This document shows positions 55,260-63,942 of a stretch of DNA of 64,000 bases, piece by piece. Each line of letters opens with the position of its first letter. The first letter of the stretch is position 1. The translations under genes and the position numbers were made by a program. Under the pieces are notes generated by a model. It did no database searches and was not told where the DNA came from. It was given only the letters and a program-made list of their open reading frames with translations. The stretch comes from Pseudomonadota bacterium (GTDB taxonomy: Bacteria > Pseudomonadota > Gammaproteobacteria > Competibacterales > Competibacteraceae), in contig JAKLIY010000002.1 of the NCBI GenBank assembly GCA_022709365.1, forward strand, positions 1-64,000, read 5' to 3'.

Positions 55260-55721
55260 CTAGCGATTATTAAGACGCTCTGCCGCTGCTCCGCCAAAGT
55301 ACTGGCGGGTAAAGATGGAACTCGGTTGGTTGTAATGGTAGCAAACCTGCTCGGAACGAACGCAACGAACATCGCTCGTGGGCGAAAATACATCTCCCGA
55401 TTGTTGCTGGGGTTGCTGTGGGCGCTGTTGCGGTGGTTGCTGGGGTTGTTGCGGACGCTGGGGTTGCTGGGGTTGTTGCGGGCGCTGCGGTTGCTGTTGA
55501 CCGCCGCCTTCGCCCTTGGAGAGATAACGTTGCAGCCGCTGGGCAGCCTGATCACCGTACTTTTGGCGGGTCAGTTCGACGTTCGGACCGTTTTTGTCCG
55601 CGCACACCTGTCGTTCGTCGTTGCACTTCGCGCCTTGCTGCGCTTGAACGGTCAACAATGGCGCAGCGCCTATCAAAGTGAACGCACCCAGCATGATTAT
55701 CGTCTTCGTCAGTTTCATCAT
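55260..55721 (-). CDS. Exported protein with duplicated Cys motif and Q/P/R linker (153 aa)
   Basis: A signal peptide (about 1-28, ending VQAQ) is followed by two related units, CNDERQVC...TRQKYGDQAAQRL and CVRSEQVC...TRQYFGGAAAERL, separated by a ~40-residue low-complexity linker of Gln, Pro and Arg. Each unit has a CX6C pair, likely disulfide-bonded in the periplasm. GAGG precedes ATG 55721. The family is not recognised; the duplication is clear in the sequence. Confidence 0.72.
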   Translation of the reverse strand: MMKLTKTIIMLGAFTLIGAAPLLTVQAQQGAKCNDERQVCADKNGPNVELTRQKYGDQAAQRLQRYLSKGEGGGQQQPQRPQQPQQPQRPQQPQQPPQQRPQQPQQQSGDVFSPTSDVRCVRSEQVCYHYNQPSSIFTRQYFGGAAAERLNNR

Positions 55722-55880
55722 TTCAATCCTCGCTTGCCAAATACCACAGTTATTTTCCAACCCCATCCTGCAAACCTATGAGTTAACCTTAGCTGAATAT
55801 CGATCATAAGTGAATTTCGCCGCCCGCCCGGCATTTTTCCAAACACTTGCTTTTAGCCGTTGAACACAGAAATTGATTCA

Positions 55881-55911
55881 TTTTTTGATAATAGAGTCCA
55901 TCATCAAAAAA
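55881..55911. promoter_or_regulatory. AT-rich inverted repeat upstream of parA
   Basis: TTTTTTGAT (55881-55889) and ATCAAAAAA (55903-55911) form 9-bp inverted arms in an unusually AT-rich gap before the parA-like gene. It may be an operator for ParA autoregulation, or a terminator of the minus-strand gene. No iterons were seen in 55722-55972. Confidence 0.45.
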
Positions 55912-55972
55912 TAGCGTTGAATGCGTTAAAATAAAAAGCACACCTAATTTTTAGCCTTCTGGAGTCAGCCTG

Positions 55973-57175
55973 ATGCAAGCCATGCGCTTCAACTTCCGGA
56001 CCCTGTGCCGTAACGCCGCTGAACGCGGCGGTCAGATGCAGCAACGGCTGCTGGATGCGCTGGATGCGCGGCACTCGGTCAAGACCTTGCCCGAATTCGG
56101 TATTGAACGGGCGGCGCAGTTGGCCGGTTGCACCGCCAGCCACATCCGTAATCTCGAAGGGCGCGGCGATCTGCCCGAGCCGCGACTGGTGGAGGCGGGT
56201 TCGACGCAGCGCCGGATTTACAACTACAACGAAGTGACCCGCATCCGCGAAATCATCGGCAAGCGTCCGGTGCGTCCGTTTGGCGCTCATGGGGTGCGCG
56301 TCGTGTTTTCCAACCTTAAAGGCGGGGTGGCGAAAACCACCATGTCATTGCATTTTGCCCAGTACCTGGCGCGGGAAGGCTACCGGGTGCTGCTGGTGGA
56401 CGCCGATCCACAGGCCACCATCACCGGTGCCTTCGGTTTCATTCCCGATCTCGATCTTGGCGATGGCGACGACCTGTTTCCGGCCCTGACCGAAGCGCCC
56501 GAGCGGCTTGCTCAGGCGATCAAACGCACCCACTGGGACAATGTGGACCTGATTCCGGCGCGGCTGGCGCTGCAATACACCGACTGGCAATTGTCGCAAC
56601 CGGAGGAGCGCCAGAACGAAGCCTTGGGACCGCCGCCGGTGCGGCTGCACCGGGCGTTGAAAACCGTTGAAGATCGCTATGACGTGATCGTGATCGATAC
56701 TCCGCCTTCACTGGGGATGTTGTCGTTGAACGCCATCGCCGCCGCGAATCTGATCGTTATGCCGGTGGTTCCACATATGTACGATATCTCATCCAGCGTC
56801 CAGTATTTCCGCATCCTTGAGCAGATCTGCGCCCTGTATGAGCGGGAAATCAATGTGCAGCGCCTGAGCATCCTGTTGACCAAGGTCGATAACAGCACGG
56901 AAACCCTGAACAATATCGCGGTGATCAACGGGGCTTATGGAGAGCTGATTCTCAGCAACCGCATGGGGTTGACCAAGGAATTGCAAAAGTCGGCCAGTGA
57001 CCAGGTCAGCATCTACGAGATCGATCAGCCACGCGGCTCCCGCGACACCTACAACCGGGCGATCATGATGCTGGACGGGGTTAACGCCGAAATCCTGCTG
57101 GCGGTGCGTCAGCTTTGGCAACAGGAAATCCTGAGCGGCATCGAGGCTGCCGAGGCGGGGAGGGAGTTGGCATGA
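55973..57175 (+). CDS. Plasmid-type ParA partition ATPase with N-terminal HTH
   Basis: A 400-aa ParA/SopA (type Ia) protein. Residues about 40-100 form a MerR-like helix-turn-helix (IERAAQLAGCTASHIRNLEG). The deviant Walker A is KGGVAKTT (116-123), with VDADPQATIT and DVIVIDTPPSLGMLSLNA following. Chromosomal ParA proteins near oriC are shorter and lack the HTH. GGAG precedes ATG 55973. The parB gene overlaps by 4 bases. Confidence 0.92.
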   Translation: MQAMRFNFRTLCRNAAERGGQMQQRLLDALDARHSVKTLPEFGIERAAQLAGCTASHIRNLEGRGDLPEPRLVEAGSTQRRIYNYNEVTRIREIIGKRPVRPFGAHGVRVVFSNLKGGVAKTTMSLHFAQYLAREGYRVLLVDADPQATITGAFGFIPDLDLGDGDDLFPALTEAPERLAQAIKRTHWDNVDLIPARLALQYTDWQLSQPEERQNEALGPPPVRLHRALKTVEDRYDVIVIDTPPSLGMLSLNAIAAANLIVMPVVPHMYDISSSVQYFRILEQICALYEREINVQRLSILLTKVDNSTETLNNIAVINGAYGELILSNRMGLTKELQKSASDQVSIYEIDQPRGSRDTYNRAIMMLDGVNAEILLAVRQLWQQEILSGIEAAEAGRELA

Positions 57176-58071
57176 GCCGCCGCAAGCCGTTGAGAAGCTT
57201 GGGTGACTGGATCGGCGCGGGTGGCCACAGCTTCGACAGTAGTTTGCTGGAAAGCGAAGAGACGGCCAGTTCACCCATCCAGTCGCTGGACATCGATCAA
57301 CTGGTCGCTGGCCGCTACCAGCCCCGGCAACATCTCGACGAAGCGTATTTAGCGGAACTGGCGCAGAGCATCCGGCAGTTCGGGGTCATCGAACCGCTGG
57401 TGGCGCGACCCTTGGCGGATGGCAGCTATGAAATTCTCGCCGGACACATGCGCTGGCAGGCGGCGCGGCGGGCCGATTTAACTCAGGTTCCCGTGGTCGT
57501 GCGAGAAGCCGATGATCGAACGGCCGCCGCCATCGCGCTGGTAGAAAACCTGCTGCGCCGGGAATTGAATCCGGTCGAAGAGGGGCGGGCGTTGCGGCGG
57601 TTGCGCGAAGAATTCAGCCTGACCCAGGAACAGTTGGCGGAATTGCTGGGCGTTTCGCAAACCGCAATCAGCCGGGCGCTGGGGTTGCTGAGTCTCGATC
57701 CGGTGGTGCAGACGCATATCGAGGAGGGCCGACTGGACGCGGGGCATGGCAAGACGCTGTTGGGCTTGTCACGCGAGAAGCAACTCCGGTTAACTGAACA
57801 AGCAGTCGCCGAGGGTTGGAGTGTGCGGGAGCTGGAGCGTCGTCGGGCGGCGCTCGTCGGCAGCCCTCTTCAACCCGCCGTCATGCCCACGCCGCGCGAT
57901 CCCAATCTGGTCCAACTGGAAGAACGGTTGCGGGAACGACTGGCCGCGCCAGTGCGCCTGCGCTACGACGCGGCGCGCGGTCGTGGCCGCATCGAAATCG
58001 GCTTTACCAACTTGGACGAGTGCGACGGGATTCTGGAGCGGTTAGGGATGCGGGAAGCTGGAAACGGGTGA
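57172..58071 (+). CDS. ParB-family partition protein
   Basis: A 299-aa ParB: N-terminal ParB/Srx fold (RYQPRQHLDEAYLAELAQSI, ILAGHMRWQAARRA), the LVENLLRRELNPVEEG box, an HTH (LTQEQLAELLGVSQTAISRA) and a C-terminal dimerisation region. It starts in the parA stop (ATGA). No match to the universal chromosomal parS was noticed nearby; a plasmid-type centromere may lie elsewhere. Confidence 0.93.
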   Translation: MSRRKPLRSLGDWIGAGGHSFDSSLLESEETASSPIQSLDIDQLVAGRYQPRQHLDEAYLAELAQSIRQFGVIEPLVARPLADGSYEILAGHMRWQAARRADLTQVPVVVREADDRTAAAIALVENLLRRELNPVEEGRALRRLREEFSLTQEQLAELLGVSQTAISRALGLLSLDPVVQTHIEEGRLDAGHGKTLLGLSREKQLRLTEQAVAEGWSVRELERRRAALVGSPLQPAVMPTPRDPNLVQLEERLRERLAAPVRLRYDAARGRGRIEIGFTNLDECDGILERLGMREAGNG

Positions 58072-58092
58072 CACCTATTTTCACGGCAATTC

Positions 58093-58120
58093 TTGAATTT
58101 GTTGAGAAGCTTACTATCAT
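58093..58120 (+). promoter_or_regulatory. Candidate promoter of the Mrp operon
   Basis: TTGAAT (58093-58098) and TATCAT (58115-58120), 16 bases apart, lie 33 bases before the first antiporter gene. Confidence 0.4.
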
Positions 58121-58153
58121 TTCACGCACCTGTATGAATTTAGGAGAGCCACC

Positions 58154-58642
58154 TTGCTGCGCGCACTGGGTCTCTGGCTGGTCTGTTTTGGCCTGTGGCT
58201 GTTGTTATCCGGCTATTTCGACGTTCCCCTGCTGCTGACGTTTGGCGTCCTGTCCTGTACGCTGGTCGTGTTCATCGCCTGGCGCGTCGAAAAGCTCGAC
58301 CCCGAAGAACAGCGGCTGCGCCCGAAAATCGGTCCGCAGATCATTCTCTACTGGCCTTGGTTGCTGTGGCAGATCGTGCTGGCTAATCTCGATGTCGCCA
58401 AACGCATCCTGAATCCTCAACTGCCGATCAGCCCGACGATGATCACGTTGAAACCGACCCAGCACAGCGAAATGGGCCGGGTGATCTACGCTAATTCCAT
58501 CACCCTGACGCCGGGCACCGTCACGACCTTTCTGAGTGAGGGAGTGCTGGAAGTTCATGCGCTGACTCGTGAAGCGGCTGAAAGTCTTCTGGAAGGCGAT
58601 ATGGATCGGCGCGTCGCCGCCCTGGAACGGAGGAAGACCTGA
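58154..58642 (+). CDS. mnhE: Mrp/Mnh antiporter subunit E
   Basis: A 162-aa membrane protein with N-terminal helices (LWLVCFGLWLLLSGYFDVPL) and a cytoplasmic domain with the family marker YANSITLTPGTVTTFLSEG. The start is TTG 58154 with AGGAG 7 bases upstream. First gene of the cation/proton antiporter operon; overlaps subunit F by one base. Confidence 0.93.
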   Translation: MLRALGLWLVCFGLWLLLSGYFDVPLLLTFGVLSCTLVVFIAWRVEKLDPEEQRLRPKIGPQIILYWPWLLWQIVLANLDVAKRILNPQLPISPTMITLKPTQHSEMGRVIYANSITLTPGTVTTFLSEGVLEVHALTREAAESLLEGDMDRRVAALERRKT

Positions 58643-58932
58643 TGTTCGCAGCGGCAGCGCTCGGCATTCTGATCTGTATGGTGTTGGCCATGGCGCGGGC
58701 GCTGTTGGGTCCGACCGTCTACGACCGGATCATGGCGGTCAATGCGTTTGGCACCAAGACCGTTCTGATCATTGCGGTTTTGGGTTTCATGTCCGGGCGG
58801 CCCGATTTCATGGACATCGCCCTGGTCTACGCGCTCATCAATTTCATTGGCACCATTGCCGTACTCAAGTTTATTCGCTACGGCGACATGGGCTGGCCGC
58901 GCAATGCGCCCGACGAACCGGACGATCTCTGA
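58642..58932 (+). CDS. mnhF: Mrp/Mnh antiporter subunit F
   Basis: A 96-aa, three-helix protein with the MnhF signature ALLGPTVYDRIMAVNAFGTK and FMDIALVYALINFIGTIAVL. It starts within the subunit E stop (TGATG) and ends at the subunit G start. Confidence 0.94.
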   Translation: MFAAAALGILICMVLAMARALLGPTVYDRIMAVNAFGTKTVLIIAVLGFMSGRPDFMDIALVYALINFIGTIAVLKFIRYGDMGWPRNAPDEPDDL

Positions 58933-59280
58933 ATGAACGGACTGATTGATGGACTGAGCGGACTGGCGCTGCTGGCGGGAGTCTTTTTTATGCTGGTGGG
59001 CAGCGCCGGGCTGTTGCGGATGCCGGATTTTTACACCCGGATGCACGCCGCCGGCATCACCGACACACTCGGTGCCGGGCTGGTCCTGCTGGGATTGATG
59101 TTGCAGGGTGGCTGGACGCTGGTGACGGTCAAGTTGTTATTGATCCTGGCGTTCCTGTGGCTCACCAGCCCCACCGCCAGCCATGCCCTGGTCCGGGCAG
59201 CGTTGTCCGATCCCGGCAATCCACGACCGCTCCTGCATCCGCATCTTCCCTCATCCTCAACAGAAATCACCGCCAGGTAA
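58933..59280 (+). CDS. mnhG: Mrp/Mnh antiporter subunit G
   Basis: A 115-aa protein with three hydrophobic segments and the motif GLLRMPDFYTRMHAAGITDT, LKLLLILAFLWLTSPTASHA-like end (VKLLLILAFLWLTSPTASH). It abuts subunit F and is followed after 12 bases by the DUF4040 gene. Confidence 0.94.
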   Translation: MNGLIDGLSGLALLAGVFFMLVGSAGLLRMPDFYTRMHAAGITDTLGAGLVLLGLMLQGGWTLVTVKLLLILAFLWLTSPTASHALVRAALSDPGNPRPLLHPHLPSSSTEITAR

Positions 59281-59292
59281 GGAATCGCCGCC

Positions 59293-59850
59293 ATGGAAAC
59301 GCTGGTTGATATTTTTCTGTTGAGTCTGCTGGTCATTACCGCATTTGCGACGATTCGCTTGCAGGATTTATTCGCCGTGGTCATGCTGTTTGGCATCTAC
59401 AGTCTGGTGTCAGCGAGTTTGTTTGTCGTGCTGGATGCGGTCGATGTCGCATTCACTGAAGCCTCGGTCGGTGCGGGCGTCGCCACCGTGTTTATGCTAG
59501 GCACCCTGGCGTTGACCACGAACCGCGAAAAAAAGTCATTTGCGCACAAGCCGTTGTTGCCGTTGCTGGTCGTCACTATCACCGGGTTGGCGCTGGCCTA
59601 CGGCACGTATGACATTCCCCGTTACGGCGATCCCGCCAATCCGATCCACCACCATGTCGCGCCGCGTTATATCGAAGACTCACTCCCGGAAACCAGCGTT
59701 CCCAATATCGTCTCCTCGGTGCTGGCCAGTTATCGGGGTTATGACACGCTCGGTGAAACAACCGTCGTGTTTACCGCCGCCATCGGCGTGTTAATCCTGA
59801 TTGGCGGGGCGCGGCGGCGGCGCTCCGACAAGGATGATTCGTCGTCATGA
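59293..59850 (+). CDS. MrpA C-terminal-half homologue (DUF4040/MbhD plus MbhE-like)
   Basis: A 185-aa membrane protein. The first part (ATIRLQDLFAVVMLFGIYSL, AFTEASVGAGVATVFMLGTL) is the MbhD/DUF4040 domain, and the end (YRGYDTLGETTVVFTAAIGV) is the MbhE-like strand pair, together equal to the C-terminal part of MrpA in seven-subunit systems. Here it is a separate gene, so MrpA is split. AAGGA precedes ATG 59293; overlaps mnhB. Confidence 0.88.
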   Translation: METLVDIFLLSLLVITAFATIRLQDLFAVVMLFGIYSLVSASLFVVLDAVDVAFTEASVGAGVATVFMLGTLALTTNREKKSFAHKPLLPLLVVTITGLALAYGTYDIPRYGDPANPIHHHVAPRYIEDSLPETSVPNIVSSVLASYRGYDTLGETTVVFTAAIGVLILIGGARRRRSDKDDSSS

Positions 59851-60266
59851 AGCGCTATTCCATTCCCCGGCTGATCACCAAACTGCTGCTGCCGCTGATT
59901 CTGCTGTTCGCCCTGTATGTGCAATTTCATGGCGATTACGGTCCGGGCGGCGGCTTTCAGGCCGGGGTGATTTTCGGCGCGGGATTTATCCTGTACGCGC
60001 TGATTTATGGCCTGGATTACGCACAGCAGATTCTGCCGGCGTGGCTGTTGCGGATCGGTATCTCTCTCGGGGTGCTGATCTATGCCGGAGTCGGGGTTGC
60101 CGGGTTGCTGCTCGGCGGTAACTATCTGGATTACGGCGTGCTGGATGCCCACCATCCCGCGCACGGTCAGCATTTGGGAATTTTGCTGGTCGAGCTGGGC
60201 GTCGGCATCACGGTATCCTCGGTCATGGTGACCATCTTTTATGCGTTTGCCGGACGGGGACGATGA
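59847..60266 (+). CDS. mnhB: Mrp/Mnh antiporter subunit B
   Basis: A 139-aa four-helix protein with the MnhB signature FALYVQFHGDYGPGGGFQAG and LGVGITVSSVMVTIFYAF. The ATG overlaps the previous stop by 4 bases, and subunit C follows after 27 bases. Confidence 0.94.
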   Translation: MKRYSIPRLITKLLLPLILLFALYVQFHGDYGPGGGFQAGVIFGAGFILYALIYGLDYAQQILPAWLLRIGISLGVLIYAGVGVAGLLLGGNYLDYGVLDAHHPAHGQHLGILLVELGVGITVSSVMVTIFYAFAGRGR

Positions 60267-60293
60267 AGGGTCAGGCGAGGGGAGGTCACTAGC

Positions 60294-60656
60294 GTGCAAA
60301 TCCTGGGTTTATATAACTATTGGATTTTCATTGTGCTGATGATGTGCGGGTTCTATGTGGTCATGTCGCGCGGCAATCTGGTCAAGAAACTGGTCGGCCT
60401 GAACATCTTTCAGACCTCGGTGTTCATCCTGTACATCAGTATGGGCAAAATCATCGGTGGCACCGCGCCGATTATCGTGAACCAGCCGGATGTGGTGTAC
60501 AGCAATCCCATCCCGCATGTGCTGATTCTGACCGCGATCGTCGTCGGCATCGCCACCACGTCTCTCGGCCTGGCGCTGGTCGTGCGCATCAACGAAGCTT
60601 ACGGCACGATTGAGGAAGACGAGATTCACGAACAGGACGAAGAAGAATCCTTGTAA
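60294..60656 (+). CDS. mnhC: Mrp/Mnh antiporter subunit C (NuoK-like)
   Basis: A 120-aa, three-helix NuoK/MnhC protein: MCGFYVVMSRGNLVKKLVGL, QTSVFILYISMGKIIGGTAP, then PHVLILTAIVVGIATTSLGL with the conserved intramembrane region. The start is GTG 60294. Acidic C-terminal tail EEDEIHEQDEEESL. Confidence 0.94.
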   Translation: MQILGLYNYWIFIVLMMCGFYVVMSRGNLVKKLVGLNIFQTSVFILYISMGKIIGGTAPIIVNQPDVVYSNPIPHVLILTAIVVGIATTSLGLALVVRINEAYGTIEEDEIHEQDEEESL

Positions 60657-60720
60657 ATCCGGTTCAACTTCTGATCACTGATTCCCGATCCCCGACTGCC
60701 CATAACCCAGAAAAAAAACC

Positions 60721-62199
60721 GTGATCGATCATCTTCCCGCCTTGCAGGTTGTTATTCCACTGATTGCCGCGCCGCTGTCCGCCTTGTTCCGTCCGGGACG
60801 GGCGGTCTGGGGGCTGGCCATGGCAGCGAGTGGATTATCTTTGCTGATCGCTATCCTGCTGCTCCGCCAAGTGCTGGAGCAGGGCGTGATTTCGTACCCG
60901 ATGGGTAATTGGCCGGCGCCCTGGGGCATTGAATATCGGGTAGACGCCGCCAATGCTTTTATGCTGCTGATTGTTTCGATGATCGGGACGGTCGTCATCG
61001 CCTTCGCCCGCACAGTTGTTGAGCAGCGCATTCGCCTGCCCGAACACAAGCAACCCTGGTTCTATACCGCCTATCTGCTGTGTCTGACCGGTCTGCTGGG
61101 CATGATCGTCACCGGCGACGCCTTCAACGTCTTCGTGTTTCTGGAAATCTCTTCACTGTCCAGTTATGTGCTGATTAGTCTGGGTCGCGACCGCCGGGCG
61201 CTGACCGCCGCTTATCAGTATTTGATCATGGGCACCATCGGCGCAACATTTATCCTGATCGGCATTGGTCTGCTGTACGTGATGACCGGCACGCTCAACA
61301 TGATGGACCTGGCGGCGCGCATCCCGGCGGTCTCCGGTACACGCACCATCCGCGCAGCGTTCGCCTTTTTAACGGTCGGCGTCAGCCTCAAGCTGGCCCT
61401 GTTTCCATTGCATCTATGGCTGCCCAACGCCTACGCCTATGCCCCTTCGCCCGTGACGGCGTTTCTGGCGGCGACGGCGACCAAGGTGGCGATTTACGTC
61501 CTGCTGCGGTTCTTCTTCACGATTTTTGGCGCTGAATTCTCTTTTAATGTTATGGAGTTGGATCGCATTCTGCTGCCGCTGGCCTTGATCGGGATTTTCA
61601 GCGCCTCGGTTGTGGCGATTTTTCAGACCAACGTCAAGCGGATGCTGGCTTATTCCAGCGTCGCCCAGATTGGCTATATGATTCTCGGCGTGAGCCTGGT
61701 TTCCGTCACCGGCTTGACTTCTACCCTGTCACACCTGTTCAACCATGCGCTGATGAAGGGCACGCTGTTCATGGCGCTCGGTTGCATTTCGTTTCGCATC
61801 GGCGCGGCTAGTCTCGACCGCATGGCCGGGGTCGGTCGAGTCATGCCCTGGACCATGGGCGCGTTCGTGATCGGCGGTCTGAGTCTGATCGGAGCGCCGT
61901 TGACTGCTGGTTTCGTCAGCAAGTGGTATTTGATCCTGGGCGCGCTGGAACGAGGCTGGTGGCCGGTCGCGGCGCTGGTGTTGCTGACCTCGTTGCTGGC
62001 GGTCATCTATCTGTGGCGGGTGGTGGAAGTGGCGTATTTCAAACCCGCGCCGGAGAGGCCGGTTCGTGAAGCGCCACTGGCGTTGCTGATTCCCACCTGG
62101 ACGCTGGCTTTAGCCAATCTCTACTTTGGCATGGAGACCTCATTGAACGCTGGCGTAGCCCGCCGCGCTGCGGAAACGTTATTGGGAGTTGCGCCATGA
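60721..62199 (+). CDS. mnhD: Mrp/Mnh antiporter subunit D (NuoM/NuoN-like)
   Basis: A 492-aa, ~14-helix proton-conducting protein of complex-I type. FVFLEISSLSSYVLISLGRD, FHLWLPNAYAYAPSPVTAFL-like segment (FPLHLWLPNAYAYAP), LKRMLAYSS-type loop (NVKRMLAYSSVAQIGYMILG) and HLFNHALMKGTLFMALG contain conserved Glu/Lys/His. The start is GTG 60721. It overlaps the next gene by 4 bases. Confidence 0.94.
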   Translation: MIDHLPALQVVIPLIAAPLSALFRPGRAVWGLAMAASGLSLLIAILLLRQVLEQGVISYPMGNWPAPWGIEYRVDAANAFMLLIVSMIGTVVIAFARTVVEQRIRLPEHKQPWFYTAYLLCLTGLLGMIVTGDAFNVFVFLEISSLSSYVLISLGRDRRALTAAYQYLIMGTIGATFILIGIGLLYVMTGTLNMMDLAARIPAVSGTRTIRAAFAFLTVGVSLKLALFPLHLWLPNAYAYAPSPVTAFLAATATKVAIYVLLRFFFTIFGAEFSFNVMELDRILLPLALIGIFSASVVAIFQTNVKRMLAYSSVAQIGYMILGVSLVSVTGLTSTLSHLFNHALMKGTLFMALGCISFRIGAASLDRMAGVGRVMPWTMGAFVIGGLSLIGAPLTAGFVSKWYLILGALERGWWPVAALVLLTSLLAVIYLWRVVEVAYFKPAPERPVREAPLALLIPTWTLALANLYFGMETSLNAGVARRAAETLLGVAP

Positions 62200-63659
62200 G
62201 TTCTGAAGCCGTCCTGCTGCTGGCGCTATTCATTCCACTGGCGAGTACGGTGTTCATTGCCGCCAACGACACTCGTCCCGACTGGCGCGAAGGAGCAACG
62301 CTGTTGGCGTCGCTGCTGTTGCTGGGAACGGTGTTGTCCCTGTTGCCGGAGGTGCTGGCCGGCGGTCGGCCCAGCGTGGATTTATTCGAGTTGATTCCCG
62401 GTCTGCCGTTGCGCCTGACCGTGGAGCCGCTGGGGATGATGTTCGCCGGGGTCGCCGCCCTGCTGTGGCCGTTGAATTCGCTGTATTCCATCGGCTACAT
62501 GCGCGGCAATAAAGAACAGCATCAGACTCGGTTCTATGTCTGTTTCGCCGTAGCGATTGCCAGCGCCATCGGCGTCGCCTTTTCCGGCAATTTGTTGACG
62601 CTGTTCGTGTTCTATGAGGCGCTGACGCTGTCCACCTATCCACTGGTCACCCACAAGGGCACGCCCGAAGCCATGCGGGCCGGGCGGCTGTATCTGGGCA
62701 TTCTGCTGGGGACTTCGATTGGCTTGCTATTATTGGCCATTGTCTGGACCTGGCGGATCGCTGGCGTTCTCGATTTCACGCCGGGCGGGATTCTGGCCGG
62801 CCACATCGAGGGGCCAGCGATAGCGGTGCTGTTAGCGTTGTTCGTATTTGGCATTGGCAAGGCGGCGCTGATGCCGTTCCATCACTGGCTGCCGGCGGCG
62901 ATGGTCGCGCCGACTCCGGTCAGCGCCTTGCTCCATGCAGTGGCGGTGGTCAAGGCCGGCGTGTTCGCGGTGATGAAGGTCATCGTTTATGTATTTGGCA
63001 TCGATTTCCTGAGTGCAACCAGCGCTTCGCAATGGCTGATGTGGGTGGCGGCGCTGACGATATTGCTGGCCTCCTGCGTGGCGATGACCCAAGATAATCT
63101 CAAAGCCCGGCTGGCCTATTCCACGATCAGCCAACTCGGCTATGTCGTGCTGGGCGCGGCGCTGGCAACCTCGCTCGGGGTGATTGGCGGGTCGATGCAG
63201 ATCGCCATGCACGCCATGGGTAAAATCACCCTGTTTTTCTGCGCCGGCGCGATTTACACCGCGACCCACAAGACCGAAATCAGCCAGATGGACGGGCTGG
63301 GCCGGGTGATGCCGTTCACCTTCGGCGCGTTCCTGATTGGTTCGCTCAGCATTATCGGCCTGCCGCCGCTGGGCGGTTCCTGGAGCAAGTGGTATTTGTT
63401 GGCAGGGACGGCGGATGCCGGGCAGTGGGCCATGATGGCAGTGTTGCTGGTCAGTTCGTTGCTGAATGTGGCTTATCTGCTGCCCATCGCCGCACGGGGG
63501 TTTTTCGCACCTTTAACTCATGAAACCGGCGAAGTCAGCGTTCGTGAAACGCCGCTGGCTTGCATTGTACCATTGTGCTTGACTGCATCAGGTTGTGTGC
63601 TGCTGTTCTTTTCCGCCGATGCTCTTTACACGCTGCTAGCGCCCATCGCCACCCGCTGA
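62196..63659 (+). CDS. Second NuoM/MrpD-like antiporter subunit
   Basis: A 487-aa proton-conducting membrane protein paralogous to the preceding mnhD: LFVFYEALTLSTYPLVTHKG, MPFHHWLPAAMVAPTPVSAL, LKARLAYSTISQLGYVVLGA and HAMGKITLFFCAGAIY. Such extra D-type subunits occur in split (group 2-like) Mrp operons. ATG 62196 overlaps the mnhD stop. Confidence 0.92.
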   Translation: MSSEAVLLLALFIPLASTVFIAANDTRPDWREGATLLASLLLLGTVLSLLPEVLAGGRPSVDLFELIPGLPLRLTVEPLGMMFAGVAALLWPLNSLYSIGYMRGNKEQHQTRFYVCFAVAIASAIGVAFSGNLLTLFVFYEALTLSTYPLVTHKGTPEAMRAGRLYLGILLGTSIGLLLLAIVWTWRIAGVLDFTPGGILAGHIEGPAIAVLLALFVFGIGKAALMPFHHWLPAAMVAPTPVSALLHAVAVVKAGVFAVMKVIVYVFGIDFLSATSASQWLMWVAALTILLASCVAMTQDNLKARLAYSTISQLGYVVLGAALATSLGVIGGSMQIAMHAMGKITLFFCAGAIYTATHKTEISQMDGLGRVMPFTFGAFLIGSLSIIGLPPLGGSWSKWYLLAGTADAGQWAMMAVLLVSSLLNVAYLLPIAARGFFAPLTHETGEVSVRETPLACIVPLCLTASGCVLLFFSADALYTLLAPIATR

Positions 63660-63669
63660 GGAGCCGCTG

Positions 63670-63942
63670 ATGACCTTTCCGACATCGCCTACTGATCAAC
63701 CGGAACCGAAGCGCTGGCTTGATGATTCGCGCAACGTCGACAAGATTTTTTATAGCCTAGCGCTCGTCTGTACGGGGTTATTTTTGGCCGATTTGCTTTA
63801 TCACAAACACACCTACTTTGCGTTTGAGAACTGGTTTGGGTTTTTCGCCTGGTACGGTTTTCTCTGCTGCGTCGCGTTGGTGCTTCTGGCCAAGCAGATG
63901 CGCAAATGGGTGAAGCGGGACGAGGATTATTACGGTGATTGA
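63670..63942 (+). CDS. Small membrane protein in the Mrp operon (90 aa)
   Basis: It has an N-terminal Pro/Asp-rich cytoplasmic segment and two helices (FYSLALVCTGLFLADLLY, FFAWYGFLCCVALVLLAKQM) ending KRDEDYYGD. Family not recognised, but its position (10 bases after one D-type gene, overlapping the next) marks it as an operon component. GAGGAG precedes ATG 63670. Confidence 0.8.
   Translation: MTFPTSPTDQPEPKRWLDDSRNVDKIFYSLALVCTGLFLADLLYHKHTYFAFENWFGFFAWYGFLCCVALVLLAKQMRKWVKRDEDYYGD

Noticed and set aside
55122-55781. Leu-rich plus-strand frame (would be about 219 aa)
   Set aside because: Generated by the complement of the CAG/CCG-rich linker of the minus-strand exported gene, and overlaps a well-supported 65-aa gene.
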